This document shows, piece after piece, positions 39,479 to 49,089 of a stretch of 64,000 nucleotides of DNA. Source of the DNA: Actinokineospora diospyrosa. Its GTDB lineage: Bacteria > Actinomycetota > Actinomycetes > Mycobacteriales > Pseudonocardiaceae. Where the stretch lies: NCBI RefSeq assembly GCF_024171925.1, contig NZ_JAMTCO010000012.1, positions 1 to 64,000 on the forward strand, given 5' to 3'. The notes under the pieces were generated by a model. The model did no database searches. It saw only the letters and a list, made by a program, of their open reading frames with translations, and was not told where the DNA came from. The position numbers and the translations under genes were made by a program. The stretch's first letter is position 1, and every line of letters starts with the position of its first letter.

Positions 39479-40492
39479 GTGAAGGTAGTGGTAGTCGTCG
39501 GCGGGGTCGGGGGAGCCCGGTTCCTGCTCGGCGTCAAGAAGCTCTTGGGGTTGCCGCCGGTCGGCGAGCCCGACTCGCCCAGTGAGCACGAGATCACCGC
39601 GATCGTGAACACCGCGGACGACATCTGGCTGCACGGTCTGCGGATCTGCCCGGACCTCGACTCGTGCATGTACACCCTCGGTGGGGGTAGCGACACCGAG
39701 CGCGGTTGGGGTCGCACCGGGGAGAGCTGGGCGGTGAAGGCGGAACTGGCCGCCTACGGCGCCGAGCCGGAGTGGTTCGGCCTCGGCGACAAGGACATCG
39801 CCACCCACCTCGTGCGCACCAGGATGATGCGCGCGGGCTACGAGCTCTCGGACGTCACCGCGGCGCTGTGCGACCGGTGGAAGCCCGGGGTCCGGTTACT
39901 CCCGATGACCGACGACCGTGTCGAAACACACGTGGTCATCGACGAACCGGGCACCGGCGAGCGCAAGGCGGTGCACTTCCAGGAGTGGTGGGTCCGCTAC
40001 CGCGCGGAGCCGAGGGCGCGCTCGATCGTGCCGGTCGGCGCGGACGAGTCGACGCCGGGGCCCGGTGTGGTCGAGGCGATCTCCGCGGCCGACGTCGTGC
40101 TGCTGGCGCCGTCGAACCCGGTGGTGAGCGTCGGCACGGTGCTCGCCGTGCCCGGCGTGCGCACGGCGCTGCGCAAGACCGAGGCGCCGGTGGTGGGGGT
40201 GTCGCCGATCATCGGCGGCAAGCCGGTGCGCGGCATGGCGGACGCCTGCCTGGAGGCGATCGGGCTGGAGAGCTCGGCGGAGGCCGTCGGTCGGCACTAC
40301 GGGTCGCGGGCGTGCTCGGAGAACGGCGTGCTCGACGGCTGGCTGGTCGCCGCGGGTGACAAGGCCGACGTCCCCGGGGTCGCCGTGCGGGCGGTTCCGC
40401 TGCTGATGTCCGATGTGGACGCCACGGCGGCGATGGTGCGGGCCGCGGTGGAGCTGGGCGGGGTCGAGCTGAACGGGGTCGGGGTTGGCTGA
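39479..40492 (+). CDS. fbiA: F420 precursor transferase FbiA (CofD family)
   Basis: It transfers a phospho-lactate or phosphoenolpyruvate moiety from the activated guanosine derivative to the deazaflavin Fo, giving F420-0 or its dehydro form. The 337-residue protein has [21 protein letters not shown], the metal/Fo-binding [19 protein letters not shown] and [16 protein letters not shown]. The GTG at 39479 is eight bases after gagga. Its stop overlaps the fbiB start by eight bases. Confidence 0.95.
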   Translation: MKVVVVVGGVGGARFLLGVKKLLGLPPVGEPDSPSEHEITAIVNTADDIWLHGLRICPDLDSCMYTLGGGSDTERGWGRTGESWAVKAELAAYGAEPEWFGLGDKDIATHLVRTRMMRAGYELSDVTAALCDRWKPGVRLLPMTDDRVETHVVIDEPGTGERKAVHFQEWWVRYRAEPRARSIVPVGADESTPGPGVVEAISAADVVLLAPSNPVVSVGTVLAVPGVRTALRKTEAPVVGVSPIIGGKPVRGMADACLEAIGLESSAEAVGRHYGSRACSENGVLDGWLVAAGDKADVPGVAVRAVPLLMSDVDATAAMVRAAVELGGVELNGVGVG

Positions 40493-41816
40493 GCACGGCG
40501 CCAGGGGGTCGGTCGAGGTCCTGCCGGTGCGCGGGCTGCCCGAGTTCCGCCCCGGCGACGACCTCACCGGGGCACTGGTCGCCGCGGCGCCCTGGCTGCG
40601 CTCCGGCGACGTCGTGGTGGTCACCAGCAAGGTCGTGTCCAAAGTGGAGGGGCGGCTGTACCGGGTGCCCAGCGACCCGCTCGAGCGCGACGCTGCGCGG
40701 CGGCGGGCGGTGCTGGAGGAGGCCGAGCGGGTCATCGCGGCCAGGGGCCAGACGCTGATCACGGTGAACAAGCGGATCGGCGTTGTGCAGGCGGCCTCCG
40801 GGGTGGACGCGTCCAACGTCGCCCGCGACGAGATCGCGCTGCTGCCCGCCGACCCGGACGCCTCGGCGCTGGCCCTGCGCAACGGGCTGCGCGAGCGGCT
40901 CGGCGTGGAGGTGGCGGTCGTGGTGACCGACACCATGGGCCGGGCGTGGCGGGTCGGGCAGACCGACGCGGCGATCGGGGTGTCCGGGCTGCGCGCGCTG
41001 CACTCGTACGCGGGCGCGGTCGACTCGCAGGGCAACGAGCTGGCGGTGACCCTGGTCGCGGTCGCCGACGAGGTGGCCTCGGCGGCGGACCTGGTGAAGG
41101 GCAAGCTCGGCGGGGTGCCGGTCGCGGTCGTGCGCGGCCTGGAGATCGGCGACGACGGGTCCAGCGCGCGCGACCTGGTCCGCCCGGTCGAGGAGGACCT
41201 GTTCCGGCTGGGCACGGCCGAGGCGATCACCCGGGGGCGGCGGGAGGCGGTGCTGCTGCGGCGGTCGCTGCGCTCGTTCGCCGACGAGCCGGTCGACGTC
41301 GGCGGTATCCGGCGCGCGGTGGCCGCGGCGCTGACCGCGCCCGCCCCGCACCACACCCGCCCGGTGCGGTTCGTGCGGCTGACCGAGCGGCGGGCGGACC
41401 TGCTCGCCGCGATGCGGGCGGCGTGGGAGTCGGACCTGCGCGGTGACGGCCTGGCCGACGCCGCGATCGCCCGCCGGGTCGCGCGCGGGGACCTGCTGGT
41501 GCGCGCGCCGGAGATCGTGCTGCCGTTCCTGGTCCGCGACGGCGCGCACGAGTACGCCGACGCCGGGCGCGCGGACGCCGAGCGGACCATGTTCACCGTC
41601 GCCGGTGGCGCCGCGGTGCAGGGGCTGCTGGTCGCCCTCGCCGCGGAGGGCCTGGGGTCGTGCTGGGTATCCTCGACGATCTTCTGCCCGGACGTGGTGC
41701 GCTCGGTGCTGGGGCTGCCCGCGACCTGGGAACCCCTCGGCGCGGTCGCGGTCGGGCGGCCCCCGCAGGAGCTGACCCCGCGCGAGCCGCGGGACGAGGA
41801 GTTGCTGGAACTGTGA
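40485..41816 (+). CDS. fbiB: Bifunctional F420 glutamyl ligase / nitroreductase-domain protein FbiB
   Basis: The N-terminal half (about 1-245) is the gamma-glutamyl ligase that adds glutamates to F420-0, with [28 protein letters not shown] and [16 protein letters not shown]. The C-terminal half (about 250-443) is an FMN nitroreductase-like domain ([12 protein letters not shown] to [10 protein letters not shown]), which in mycobacteria reduces dehydro-F420-0. The TTG start overlaps fbiA by eight bases. The stop overlaps the Nudix gene start, so three genes are translationally coupled. Confidence 0.95.
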   Translation: MAEHGARGSVEVLPVRGLPEFRPGDDLTGALVAAAPWLRSGDVVVVTSKVVSKVEGRLYRVPSDPLERDAARRRAVLEEAERVIAARGQTLITVNKRIGVVQAASGVDASNVARDEIALLPADPDASALALRNGLRERLGVEVAVVVTDTMGRAWRVGQTDAAIGVSGLRALHSYAGAVDSQGNELAVTLVAVADEVASAADLVKGKLGGVPVAVVRGLEIGDDGSSARDLVRPVEEDLFRLGTAEAITRGRREAVLLRRSLRSFADEPVDVGGIRRAVAAALTAPAPHHTRPVRFVRLTERRADLLAAMRAAWESDLRGDGLADAAIARRVARGDLLVRAPEIVLPFLVRDGAHEYADAGRADAERTMFTVAGGAAVQGLLVALAAEGLGSCWVSSTIFCPDVVRSVLGLPATWEPLGAVAVGRPPQELTPREPRDEELLEL

Positions 41817-42340
41817 GCCCGCACCCCGACGCGGTCGCGACGATGTCCGCTTGGCGCCCAGGTGACCCCGCCCAGGAGTCGCTGCGGCAGGCGTACCTGG
41901 GGTTCCTGCTCGCCCGGCCGGACGCGTGCCTGCGCTCGTGCGAGCCGGGGCACATCACCGCGTCGGCCCTGGTGTTCGACGCCCGGGGTGAGCAGGTGCT
42001 GCTGACGCTGCACCCGAGGGTGGGCCGGTGGCTGCAGCTGGGCGGGCACTGCGAGCCGTCGGACCGGACGCTGGCCGGGGCGGCGCTGCGGGAGGCGACG
42101 GAGGAGTCCGGGATCGCCGGGCTGCGCATCGATCCGGTGCCGCTGCACGTGGACGTGCACCCGATCACCTGCTCGCTGGGGGTGCCGACCCGGCACTTCG
42201 ACGTGCGGTTCGCGGTGCGGGCGCCAGCCGGGGCGATCCCGGTGCGCAGCGCCGAGTCGCTCGACCTGCGCTGGTGGCCGGTGGACGCATTACCCGATGG
42301 CGGCCGGGAAATCGACCCGATCCTCGCCGTTCTGCGTTGA
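41813..42340 (+). CDS. Nudix hydrolase
   Basis: A 175-residue pyrophosphohydrolase-like protein. The Nudix box reads [20 protein letters not shown] then TEESGI, with Asp in place of the first Glu and one extra residue before REATEESG, a variant seen in one actinobacterial subgroup. The RE..EE metal-binding core is intact. Substrate is unknown; coupling to fbiB by a GTGA overlap hints at housekeeping of nucleotide by-products, which is inference. It ends before an AT-richer gap of about 120 bases. Confidence 0.88.
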   Translation: MSPHPDAVATMSAWRPGDPAQESLRQAYLGFLLARPDACLRSCEPGHITASALVFDARGEQVLLTLHPRVGRWLQLGGHCEPSDRTLAGAALREATEESGIAGLRIDPVPLHVDVHPITCSLGVPTRHFDVRFAVRAPAGAIPVRSAESLDLRWWPVDALPDGGREIDPILAVLR

Positions 42341-42467
42341 GTTCACCTTATGAGGTGACAATGCGGTGGGGCCTTCCCCGGACCGGGTGAAGAATTGTTT
42401 TTATTTTGCCGACGGAATTGCGTGTCCGAACTGTCGCGGGCTTTTCCCGGTTGCTAGCTTTTACCCC

Positions 42468-42980
42468 ATGACCGATGAATTCGCCTGGCTGCTGCGCTAC
42501 GACGACCGCGGCGACGTCCTGCTGGAGGCGGCGCACGCCAAGCGCGGGGCTGGCGAGCCGAACGCGGCGATCGGTTACCTGGACGAGGCCATCGCGCTCG
42601 GCGGGGAGGACCGCGGTTTCGCCAGGGTCGCCCTGGCGGACCTGCTGTTCGAGCTGGGCCGCTACGACGACGCGGTCACCCAGCTGGAGACGCTGCGCAC
42701 CGAACTGCCGGTTTTCCCGGCGCCGTGCGAACTCGCCGCCGAACTGCACACCACGCGCGGGGACAAGCAGGAGGCGCTGCACTGGTATTCGCTGGCCATC
42801 GCGAACCTGCCGCCGCACGAGATCGCGGAATTGGACCAGTCCACCGGGCCGTCCTGTTACGCCAACAGCCTGCTGACCGCCCGCAGGCGCGTCCGCCGCG
42901 CGCTCGGTTTCGCGCACGACGACTGGGACAACTGCGTGATCCCGGTGGAGATCGCGATCCCCGGTCACATCCGGCGGTAG
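42468..42980 (+). CDS. TPR-like tetratricopeptide protein
   Basis: A 170-residue soluble protein with helical repeats: AAHAKRGAGEPNAAIGYLDE, then LLFELGRYDDAVTQLE and TRGDKQEALHWYSLAIA, each with TPR spacing. Function is unknown, probably protein-protein contact. The ATG at 42468 is used; the 127 bases before it are AT-richer than the surroundings (attgtttttattttgcc) and may hold its promoter. The final 16 bases overlap the convergent glycosylase gene. Confidence 0.75.
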   Translation: MTDEFAWLLRYDDRGDVLLEAAHAKRGAGEPNAAIGYLDEAIALGGEDRGFARVALADLLFELGRYDDAVTQLETLRTELPVFPAPCELAAELHTTRGDKQEALHWYSLAIANLPPHEIAELDQSTGPSCYANSLLTARRRVRRALGFAHDDWDNCVIPVEIAIPGHIRR

Positions 42981-43867
42981 TCCTTCGCCGAAAGCCGCGG
43001 GCCGAAGCGGGGTTTGGCGAACCCGCTCGCCTCGATGTAGCGCACCACCCGCTGCCGGTGCGGCGCGTAGGGCGCGAGCAGTTCGAGCATCCCCCGGTCG
43101 TCGGTCTTGCGGCCGGTGAGCGCGTACCCGACGATCGCCGGGATGTGGAAGTCGCCGACGCTCACCGCGTCCGGGTCGCCCCAGGCCCGCTGGGCGACCT
43201 CGGCGGCGGTCCACACGCCGATCCCCGGCACCTTGCGCAGCAGCAACCGGCCCGCCACCCCGCGCAGCACCGCCGCGTTCTCCAACCGCCCGGCCACCTG
43301 GGCCGCGGCGATGATCGCCCGCCGCCGCGCCGAGTCGACACCAGCCCGGTGCCACTCCCAGTCCGGGATCCCGAGGACGGCGGTCGGGGTCGGCGGGACG
43401 AACATCCCGGCGGGCACCGGCCCCGGCGCGGGTTCGCCGAAGCGCCTGGCCAACTCGCGCCAGGACTGCCTGGCCTCCCGGCCGGTCACCTTCTGCTCCA
43501 GCACCGCGGCCAGCAGCACGTCCCACACCCGACCGGTCGCGCCCAGCCGGATCCCGGGGAGGCCGCGCCTGGCCTGGGCGACCAGCGGGTGCAGCGGCTC
43601 GAACCCGGTGTCGTCGTCTTCTGCGCCCAGCAACGCGGGCACCCCGTCGAGCAGCGCGTCGGCGCCGGGCCCCCAGGCGCTGGCGCGGACCTCGCCGGTC
43701 CGCCCGGTGAGCTGCAGCGTGCCGGGGCCCGCGGCGGTGTTCGCGGCCAGCCACACCCCGGCGGCGTCCTGGCGGAACACCGGGTCGTCGGAGCCGCGCC
43801 GCAACGGCCGCAGGACCTGGGCGAGGTCGAGCGGGTAGTCGGGGCACCAAGCGCGGGTGGACGTCAT
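42965..43867 (-). CDS. HhH-GPD DNA glycosylase (AlkA/3-methyladenine type)
   Basis: A 300-residue base-excision repair enzyme-like protein. VLEQKVTGREARQSW opens the helical fold. The helix-hairpin-helix LLLRKVPGIGVWTAAEVAQRA is followed by the catalytic Asp in DAVSVGDFHIP. The N-terminal domain matches actinobacterial DNA-3-methyladenine glycosylases. No iron-sulfur cluster cysteines are present. The ATG at 43867 is preferred; longer starts run into the divergent manC gene. Confidence 0.88.
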   Translation of the reverse strand: MTSTRAWCPDYPLDLAQVLRPLRRGSDDPVFRQDAAGVWLAANTAAGPGTLQLTGRTGEVRASAWGPGADALLDGVPALLGAEDDDTGFEPLHPLVAQARRGLPGIRLGATGRVWDVLLAAVLEQKVTGREARQSWRELARRFGEPAPGPVPAGMFVPPTPTAVLGIPDWEWHRAGVDSARRRAIIAAAQVAGRLENAAVLRGVAGRLLLRKVPGIGVWTAAEVAQRAWGDPDAVSVGDFHIPAIVGYALTGRKTDDRGMLELLAPYAPHRQRVVRYIEASGFAKPRFGPRLSAKDYRRM

Positions 43868-43943
43868 CACGGCGACCGTACCGGCCGGTTGGTTACAGTT
43901 GACGCCACGTGCTCCAGCCCCCCAGCACCGAGGACTCGCGCCA

Positions 43944-45053
43944 GTGACGCTGTCAGAACTCTTCGTAGTCGTTCCCGCGGGCGGCAGCGGGACCCGCCTG
44001 TGGCCGCTGTCGCGCGCGGGCAACCCCAAGTTCCTGCACGCGCTCACCGGCACGGACCGCTCGCTGCTGCAGGCGACCTTCGACCGGCTGACCCCGCTCG
44101 CCCCGCCGGAGCGGCTGCTGGTGGTCACCGGGACCGCGCACGCGGCCGGGGTGGCCAGGCAGCTGCCGGACCTGCCCGACCGCAACATCCTGGTCGAGCC
44201 GTTCGCCAGGGACTCGTGCGCGGCGATCGCGCTGGCCGCCGCGGTGATCGAGCGGCGCAGCCCGGGCGCGGTGATGGCCTCGTTCGCCGCGGACCACCTG
44301 ATCACCGACACCGACGAGTTCGCGCGGACGGTCGACCGCGCGGTGGCCGGTGCGCGCGAGGGCTACCTGATGACGATCGGCATCACGCCGACCCGTCCGG
44401 AGACCGGCTACGGCTACCTGCAGCTGAGCGCCCCCGCCGAGCGCGGGGTGATCCAGCCGGTGCTGGAGTTCAAGGAGAAGCCGTCGCTGGAGGTGGCGTC
44501 GCGGTACGTGGAGTCGGGCGCGTACCTGTGGAACGCCAGCATGTTCGTCTGGCGGACGGACCTGTTCCTGGCCGAGCTGGCCGCGCGCAGGCCGGACGTG
44601 GCTGGCCCGATCGCCTCGATCGCGGCGGCGTGGGACACCGACGAGCAGGAGGACGTGCTCGCCGACCTGTGGCCGACGGTGCCGAAGGTGGCCGTGGAGT
44701 ACGCGGTGATGGAGCCCGCCGCCGAGGAGGGCAAGGTCGCGACCGTGCCGGGCGACTTCGGCTGGAGCGACATCGGCGACTTCGAGACCGTGGTCCGGCT
44801 GCTCGGCACCGACGTCGGCGAGGGCGGCCGGTCGTTCTCCTCGGGCACCGGGCACAGCAGGGCCGTGGTGGTCGACGGGTCGGACGTGATCGTGGTGCCC
44901 AACGGCGGGCGGCTGGTGGCGACGCTGGGCGTGCGGGACCTGATCGTGGTCGACACCGAGGACGCGGTGCTGGTCTGCGACCGGGACCGGGCGCAGGACA
45001 TCAAGCGGCTGACCGAGATCCTGCGCGAGCGCGGCGGCGCCGACTACCTGTGA
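43944..45053 (+). CDS. manC: Mannose-1-phosphate guanylyltransferase
   Basis: It makes GDP-mannose from mannose-1-phosphate and GTP, feeding the mannosyltransferases of the envelope. The 369-residue protein has the nucleotidyltransferase loop VVPAGGSGTRLWPLSR, FAADHLITDTDEF and the sugar-binding EFKEKPSLEVASRYVESGAYLWNASMF region split over residues 180-210. A left-handed beta-helix tail follows. There is no C-terminal isomerase domain, so it is the monofunctional form. manA and manB are elsewhere in this window. GTG 43944 matches the family start. Confidence 0.94.
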   Translation: MTLSELFVVVPAGGSGTRLWPLSRAGNPKFLHALTGTDRSLLQATFDRLTPLAPPERLLVVTGTAHAAGVARQLPDLPDRNILVEPFARDSCAAIALAAAVIERRSPGAVMASFAADHLITDTDEFARTVDRAVAGAREGYLMTIGITPTRPETGYGYLQLSAPAERGVIQPVLEFKEKPSLEVASRYVESGAYLWNASMFVWRTDLFLAELAARRPDVAGPIASIAAAWDTDEQEDVLADLWPTVPKVAVEYAVMEPAAEEGKVATVPGDFGWSDIGDFETVVRLLGTDVGEGGRSFSSGTGHSRAVVVDGSDVIVVPNGGRLVATLGVRDLIVVDTEDAVLVCDRDRAQDIKRLTEILRERGGADYL

Positions 45054-45068
45054 ATCCGGCTCGGATTC
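45052..45068 (+). terminator. Short hairpin at the manC stop
   Basis: A 7-bp perfect stem (gaatccg with cggattc) spans the manC stop codon. There is no T run; it may be a weak terminator. Confidence 0.3.
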
Positions 45069-45195
45069 CACGGTGATCGGCCTGGCCCGATGACGCGGCG
45101 TGCCGAGCGGGATACTCTGACGGGGCAAGGTCGTGCTTCGCCGTATGACAAGCAGTCCTGAACACCACTGGCAGCGACGCAGGAGAGGCCGCCAC

Positions 45196-45603
45196 ATGGA
45201 CCCCCGTGACCGGGCCGATGCCATCTTGGCGCGAGCCCGCGCTCGCGGCGCCTACGTCGTCACCCCGGACAGCGCCATCTCCCCGATGGACGCCTCGGCG
45301 ACGCTGCAGATCCCCCGCGCGGTCGTCGCCGCGATCGATGCCGCCGACCCGGACGTCACGATGGTGTTCCCAGCGGAGGCGTTCCCGGCGGAGGCGTTCC
45401 CAGCGGACTCGGACGCGTTCCGACCGACCGAGGAACTGCCCGCGATAGCGCAGGAGGCGGCCACCCAGTCCGTGGCCGCGCCGCCACGCCCGTACCCGCG
45501 GCAGCCCCACCCCCGCCAAGCCGAGGGCATGGTGCCGACGGTGCGGCCGCACCCGCACCCGCACCGCCCTTCCCTGTCCCAGCGCCTCGACGGCGACCAC
45601 TGA
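45196..45603 (+). CDS. Conserved hypothetical protein
   Basis: A 135-residue protein. The N-terminal 55 residues (MDPRDRADAILARARARGAY, VVTPDSAISPMDASATLQIP) look conserved among Pseudonocardiales. The rest is low-complexity, with an AEAFP duplication and a Pro/His-rich tail. No motif, signal or helix indicates function. The ATG at 45196 has aggaga nine bases upstream. A hairpin terminator overlaps the stop. Confidence 0.72.
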   Translation: MDPRDRADAILARARARGAYVVTPDSAISPMDASATLQIPRAVVAAIDAADPDVTMVFPAEAFPAEAFPADSDAFRPTEELPAIAQEAATQSVAAPPRPYPRQPHPRQAEGMVPTVRPHPHPHRPSLSQRLDGDH

Positions 45604-45616
45604 CTGTCCTCAGTGG
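45597..45616. terminator. Hairpin between the hypothetical gene and wbbL
   Basis: A perfect 7-bp stem (ccactga with tcagtgg) with a six-base loop in the convergent gap. Confidence 0.5.
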
Positions 45617-45663
45617 ACCATTGACCGCGGGTCCACAGTCCTGAATGGACGGTCCAGGGCCCG

Positions 45664-46527
45664 CTAGCGGGTCGCCAACCGTAGGCGCAACGCCAGACCG
45701 GCCTTGATCGCGACGCGCACCGGCGCCCAGGCGGGCCCGCGGTGGCGGTCGGCGATGTAGCGGTAGGCGCTGTCGTGGTGGGCGGCGAGCATCTTGTCCG
45801 ACACCTTCGCCGTGGACACGCCCTGGATGTGCATGACGCTCGCCGAGGGGACGTAGACGTTCTGCCAGCCCGCCTCGCCGAGGCGCTCACCCAGGTCGAC
45901 GTCCTCGAAGTACATGAAGTAGCGGGTGTCGAACCCGTCGACGGAGTCGAACGCCGTGCGGCGCAGCAGCAGGCAGGAGCCCGAGAGCCAGCCCGCGACG
46001 CGTTCGCGCACGTCGGTACCGGACTGCTTGTAGGCGCGGGTCCACGGGTTGGCGGGCCACACCTTGCCGAGCAGGCCGTGCCCGATGCCCTTGCCCAGCG
46101 AGGGGACCTCGCGCGCGGACGGGTAGACCGCGCCGTCGCGCTCGGTGATCAGCGGGCCGAACGCGCCGCCGCGCGGCCAGCGCTCGGCGGCGGCGAGCAG
46201 GTCGTCGAGCGAGCCGGGGGCCCACTCCAGGTCGGGGTTGGCCACCACGACCCAGCCGTACTCGGGGCCCAGGGCCGCGACGCCGCGGTTCGCGCCGCCG
46301 CCGTAGCCCAGGTTGCCCCCGGTGCGGACCAGGTCGACGTGCTCGTGGGCGGCCGAGGCGGCCTCGGGGGCGCCGTCGACCGAGCCGTTGTCGGCCAGCA
46401 CGACCCGGACCTGCCGGGTGGTGGCCGCGGCCAGGGTCTGGATGAACCGCTCCAGGGTGTCCCCGGGCGAGTAGGTCACGGTCACCACGGCGATCCGGTC
46501 ACCGTAGGCGGTGGGTTCAGCGGTCAC
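45664..46527 (-). CDS. wbbL: Rhamnosyltransferase of family GT2 (WbbL-like)
   Basis: By position beside rmlD/rmlB it should transfer rhamnose from dTDP-rhamnose to a lipid-linked GlcNAc, building the linkage unit of the cell wall. The 287-residue protein has VVTVTYSPGDTLERFIQTL, VVLADNGSVDGAPEAA, VVVANPDLEWAPGSLDDLL and the ED motif YFMYFEDVDLGERLGEAGW. The GTG at 46527 is the family-like start. The same frame stays open upstream through a 15-bp repeat, so a longer form is possible but not favoured. The exact acceptor in this organism is inference. Confidence 0.88.
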   Translation of the reverse strand: MTAEPTAYGDRIAVVTVTYSPGDTLERFIQTLAAATTRQVRVVLADNGSVDGAPEAASAAHEHVDLVRTGGNLGYGGGANRGVAALGPEYGWVVVANPDLEWAPGSLDDLLAAAERWPRGGAFGPLITERDGAVYPSAREVPSLGKGIGHGLLGKVWPANPWTRAYKQSGTDVRERVAGWLSGSCLLLRRTAFDSVDGFDTRYFMYFEDVDLGERLGEAGWQNVYVPSASVMHIQGVSTAKVSDKMLAAHHDSAYRYIADRHRGPAWAPVRVAIKAGLALRLRLATR

Positions 46528-46537
46528 GACCCGACAT

Positions 46538-46690
46538 TGTGCCCGACCCCGCTGTGCTCGATCCCACTGTGCCCGGTCCAGCCGCGCCCGATCCCACCGC
46601 GCCCGACCCAGCCGCGCCCGACCCGACTGTGCCCGACTGCGCCCGACCCAGCCGTGCCCGACCCCCGCCGTGCTCGACCCACCGGGCCCG
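46538..46690. repeat. 15-bp degenerate minisatellite upstream of wbbL
   Basis: About ten units of a gtgcccgaccc-anc pattern. On the minus strand they stay in frame with wbbL and would encode RARWD/RARLD/RAQWD-type pentapeptides. The rest of the 539-base gap (to 47066) shows nothing else recognisable. Confidence 0.75.
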
Positions 46691-47066
46691 ACCCCGCGCA
46701 CCCACTACCCAGCGCGCTCGCCGCGGCCGACCAGGTCACCCACGAACAGGTGAACTTCCGACCGGCACACGCTCCACTCTGGACCTCGCGACCTCCGTTG
46801 TGCGCCAACCGGACGCCGCCGGTTGGGGCGATCGGGTGAGGCGGCAGCCGCGCCCGTGCGGATGCGGCGGGCGCGTTGCCCCGTTTCCTGCCGTTGAGCA
46901 CCCATCACGCGCTGCGATGAGGCACGCTATGGCTGGCGGCACCGCGCACGCGAGGAGGCAGGATTGGCTCAGGGCACCCGACCGGTCCAGTGCCCCTTGT
47001 GCGCGCGGGCGCCCCTCGCGCGCGGACCCGGCGCCGCGACCGCACGGCAGTCAGGGGGACGCCCGC

Positions 47067-48149
47067 ATGCCTAGGCCGATTCGGGTACTGATCGACGGGA
47101 CCCCGCTGCTGGGCAACCGCACCGGCATCGGCCGCTACACCGCCGCGCTGGCCGAGGAACTCGCCTCGTCGTCCCATGTGGACATGCGGGCGGTCGCGTT
47201 CACGCTGCGCGGCTGGCGCGGGCTGCGCCGGGTGCTGCCGCACGGGGTCCGGGCCCGCGGCATCCCCTCACCGGCGGGCTTGTTGCGCGCGGCGTGGCTG
47301 CGGGGGAACTTCCCCCCGGTGGAGCTGTTCGCCGGTCTCACCGATGTCGTGCACGGGACCAACTTCGTCCTGCCCGCCGCGTTCCGCGCGGGCGGCGTGC
47401 TGACCGTCCACAACCTCAGCTTCTTGGACTACCCCGAGGAACTCTCGCGTTTCGACACCCAGCTGCCCGAACTGGTGCGGGTCTCGGCGCACCGCGCGGG
47501 CGTCGTGTGCGCACCGAGCAAGGCCGTGGCCGACCTGGTGGTGTCGCGGCTGGGGGTGGCGGAGGAGAAGGTGCGGGTGACGCCGCTGGGGGTGGACCCG
47601 GCGTGGTTCACCGCCCGCCCGCCGAACCCGGACCTGGCCAAGCGGTTGAACCTGCCCCGGGAATACCTGCTGTACGTGGGCTCACCGGGCCCGCGCAAGG
47701 CGCTCGACTGGCTCATCAAGGCCCACGCGAACACCCCGGCGCTGCCGCCGCTGGTCCTGGTCGGACCGGGCCACAGCGCGTCGGGTGGTCGGGTGCGCAC
47801 CACCGGTTATCTGTCCGAAGCGGACTTGCGCAGCGTCATGGCGGGCGCGTCGGCGTTGACCCTGCCCTCGCGCGACGAGGGCTTCGGCCTGCCGGTGATC
47901 GAGGCGATGGCGTGCGACGTGCCGGTGGTGTGCACGGACGTGCCCGCCCTGCGCGAGATCTCCGGCGACCACGCGCACCTGGTGCCCTTCGGTGAGATCG
48001 ACGCCATGGCGACAGCGCTGACGGAGGCGCTGGAGAACCGCCTGACGCCGGGCAAGATCAGCGAGCGCCGAGCGCACGCCGCCGGGTACACCTGGCGCCG
48101 CTGCGCGGAACTGACCGTCGCCGCCTACCGCGCCGCGGCGGACCGCTGA
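47067..48149 (+). CDS. Family-4 glycosyltransferase
   Basis: A 360-residue GT-B enzyme. VLIDGTPLLGNRTGIGRYTAAL begins the acceptor domain. YLLYVGSPGPRKALDWLIKA and the donor-site LPSRDEGFGLPVIEAMACDVPVVCTD are spread over residues 195-295. It retains anomeric configuration and probably uses a nucleotide-activated sugar such as GDP-mannose or dTDP-rhamnose; the neighbourhood supports an envelope role. The ATG at 47067 has agggggac seven bases upstream. It is convergent with rmlD. Confidence 0.9.
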   Translation: MPRPIRVLIDGTPLLGNRTGIGRYTAALAEELASSSHVDMRAVAFTLRGWRGLRRVLPHGVRARGIPSPAGLLRAAWLRGNFPPVELFAGLTDVVHGTNFVLPAAFRAGGVLTVHNLSFLDYPEELSRFDTQLPELVRVSAHRAGVVCAPSKAVADLVVSRLGVAEEKVRVTPLGVDPAWFTARPPNPDLAKRLNLPREYLLYVGSPGPRKALDWLIKAHANTPALPPLVLVGPGHSASGGRVRTTGYLSEADLRSVMAGASALTLPSRDEGFGLPVIEAMACDVPVVCTDVPALREISGDHAHLVPFGEIDAMATALTEALENRLTPGKISERRAHAAGYTWRRCAELTVAAYRAAADR

Positions 48150-48189
48150 GCGTCGGCGGACGCCTGCCCGCGCAGCGGCGCAGTGGCTG

Positions 48190-49083
48190 TTAGCCGCGGA
48201 ACTCGGCGGCGTGCCGGGAGAAGGCGTCGGCCAGGGCTTCCCGCCAAGGGCGCAACGGGGTCAGGCCCGCGTCGGCCCAGGTCCGGTTCGACAGCACGGA
48301 GTACGCGGGGCGCCGCGCCGGGGTGGGGTAGTCCTCGGTGCCGCAGGACTTCACCCGGTCCGGGTCGGCGCCCAACTCCTCGAAGACAGCCCGGGCGAAC
48401 CCGGCCCAGGTGACCTCGCCCGCGCCGGTGGCGTGCAGCACCCGGGCCGCGGGTCCTTGGCCCTGCGCGATCCGGGTGGCCAGTTCGACCAGACCGGCGG
48501 CCAGGTCGAACGTCCACGTGGGACTGCCGAGCTGGTCGTCCACAACGGACAGGGTGTCGCGCGAACCCTCCAGCCGCGCCATGGTCTTCACGAAGTTCTT
48601 GCCCCAGGCCCCGTAGACCCACGACGTGCGCACGACCCACGCGTCCGCGCCGGAGCCGAGCACGGCGTCCTCACCGGCCAGCTTGGTCAACCCGTAGATC
48701 GACCTGGGCCCCGGCGCGGCGTCCACCTCGTACGGCGCGGTGGCGTCGCCGGGGAAGACGTAGTCGGTGGAGATGTGCACCAGCGGCACGCCGCGCGAGG
48801 AGCACACCGCGGCGAGCACCCGGGGGCCGTCGGCGTTGATCGCGAACGCGCGCGCCTGCTCGGTCTCGGCCTTGTCCACCGCGGTGTGCGCCGCGGCGTT
48901 GACCACGACGACGCGGCGGCCCGCGGCGTGCTCGACGGTGCCCGCGACCGCCTCGATGACCGAGCCCGCGCTGGTGATGTCGAGCTCGGCCGAGCCGGGG
49001 GCCACGACGTCGACGCCGTCGAGCGCGGCCAGTTCCCGGCCGAGCTGCCCGCTGCCGCCGGGGACGAGTAGGACGAGGGACAC
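48190..49083 (-). CDS. rmlD: dTDP-4-dehydrorhamnose reductase
   Basis: The last step of dTDP-L-rhamnose synthesis. The 297-residue SDR-type reductase has the nucleotide loop LLVPGGSGQLGRELA, VVNAAAHTAVDKAE, STDYVFPGD and the catalytic YGLTKLAGE (Tyr-x3-Lys). The GTG start lies six bases after the rmlB stop, so rmlB-rmlD is an operon. rmlA and rmlC are not in the window. Confidence 0.95.
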   Translation of the reverse strand: MSLVLLVPGGSGQLGRELAALDGVDVVAPGSAELDITSAGSVIEAVAGTVEHAAGRRVVVVNAAAHTAVDKAETEQARAFAINADGPRVLAAVCSSRGVPLVHISTDYVFPGDATAPYEVDAAPGPRSIYGLTKLAGEDAVLGSGADAWVVRTSWVYGAWGKNFVKTMARLEGSRDTLSVVDDQLGSPTWTFDLAAGLVELATRIAQGQGPAARVLHATGAGEVTWAGFARAVFEELGADPDRVKSCGTEDYPTPARRPAYSVLSNRTWADAGLTPLRPWREALADAFSRHAAEFRG

Positions 49084-49089
49084 GGTCGG

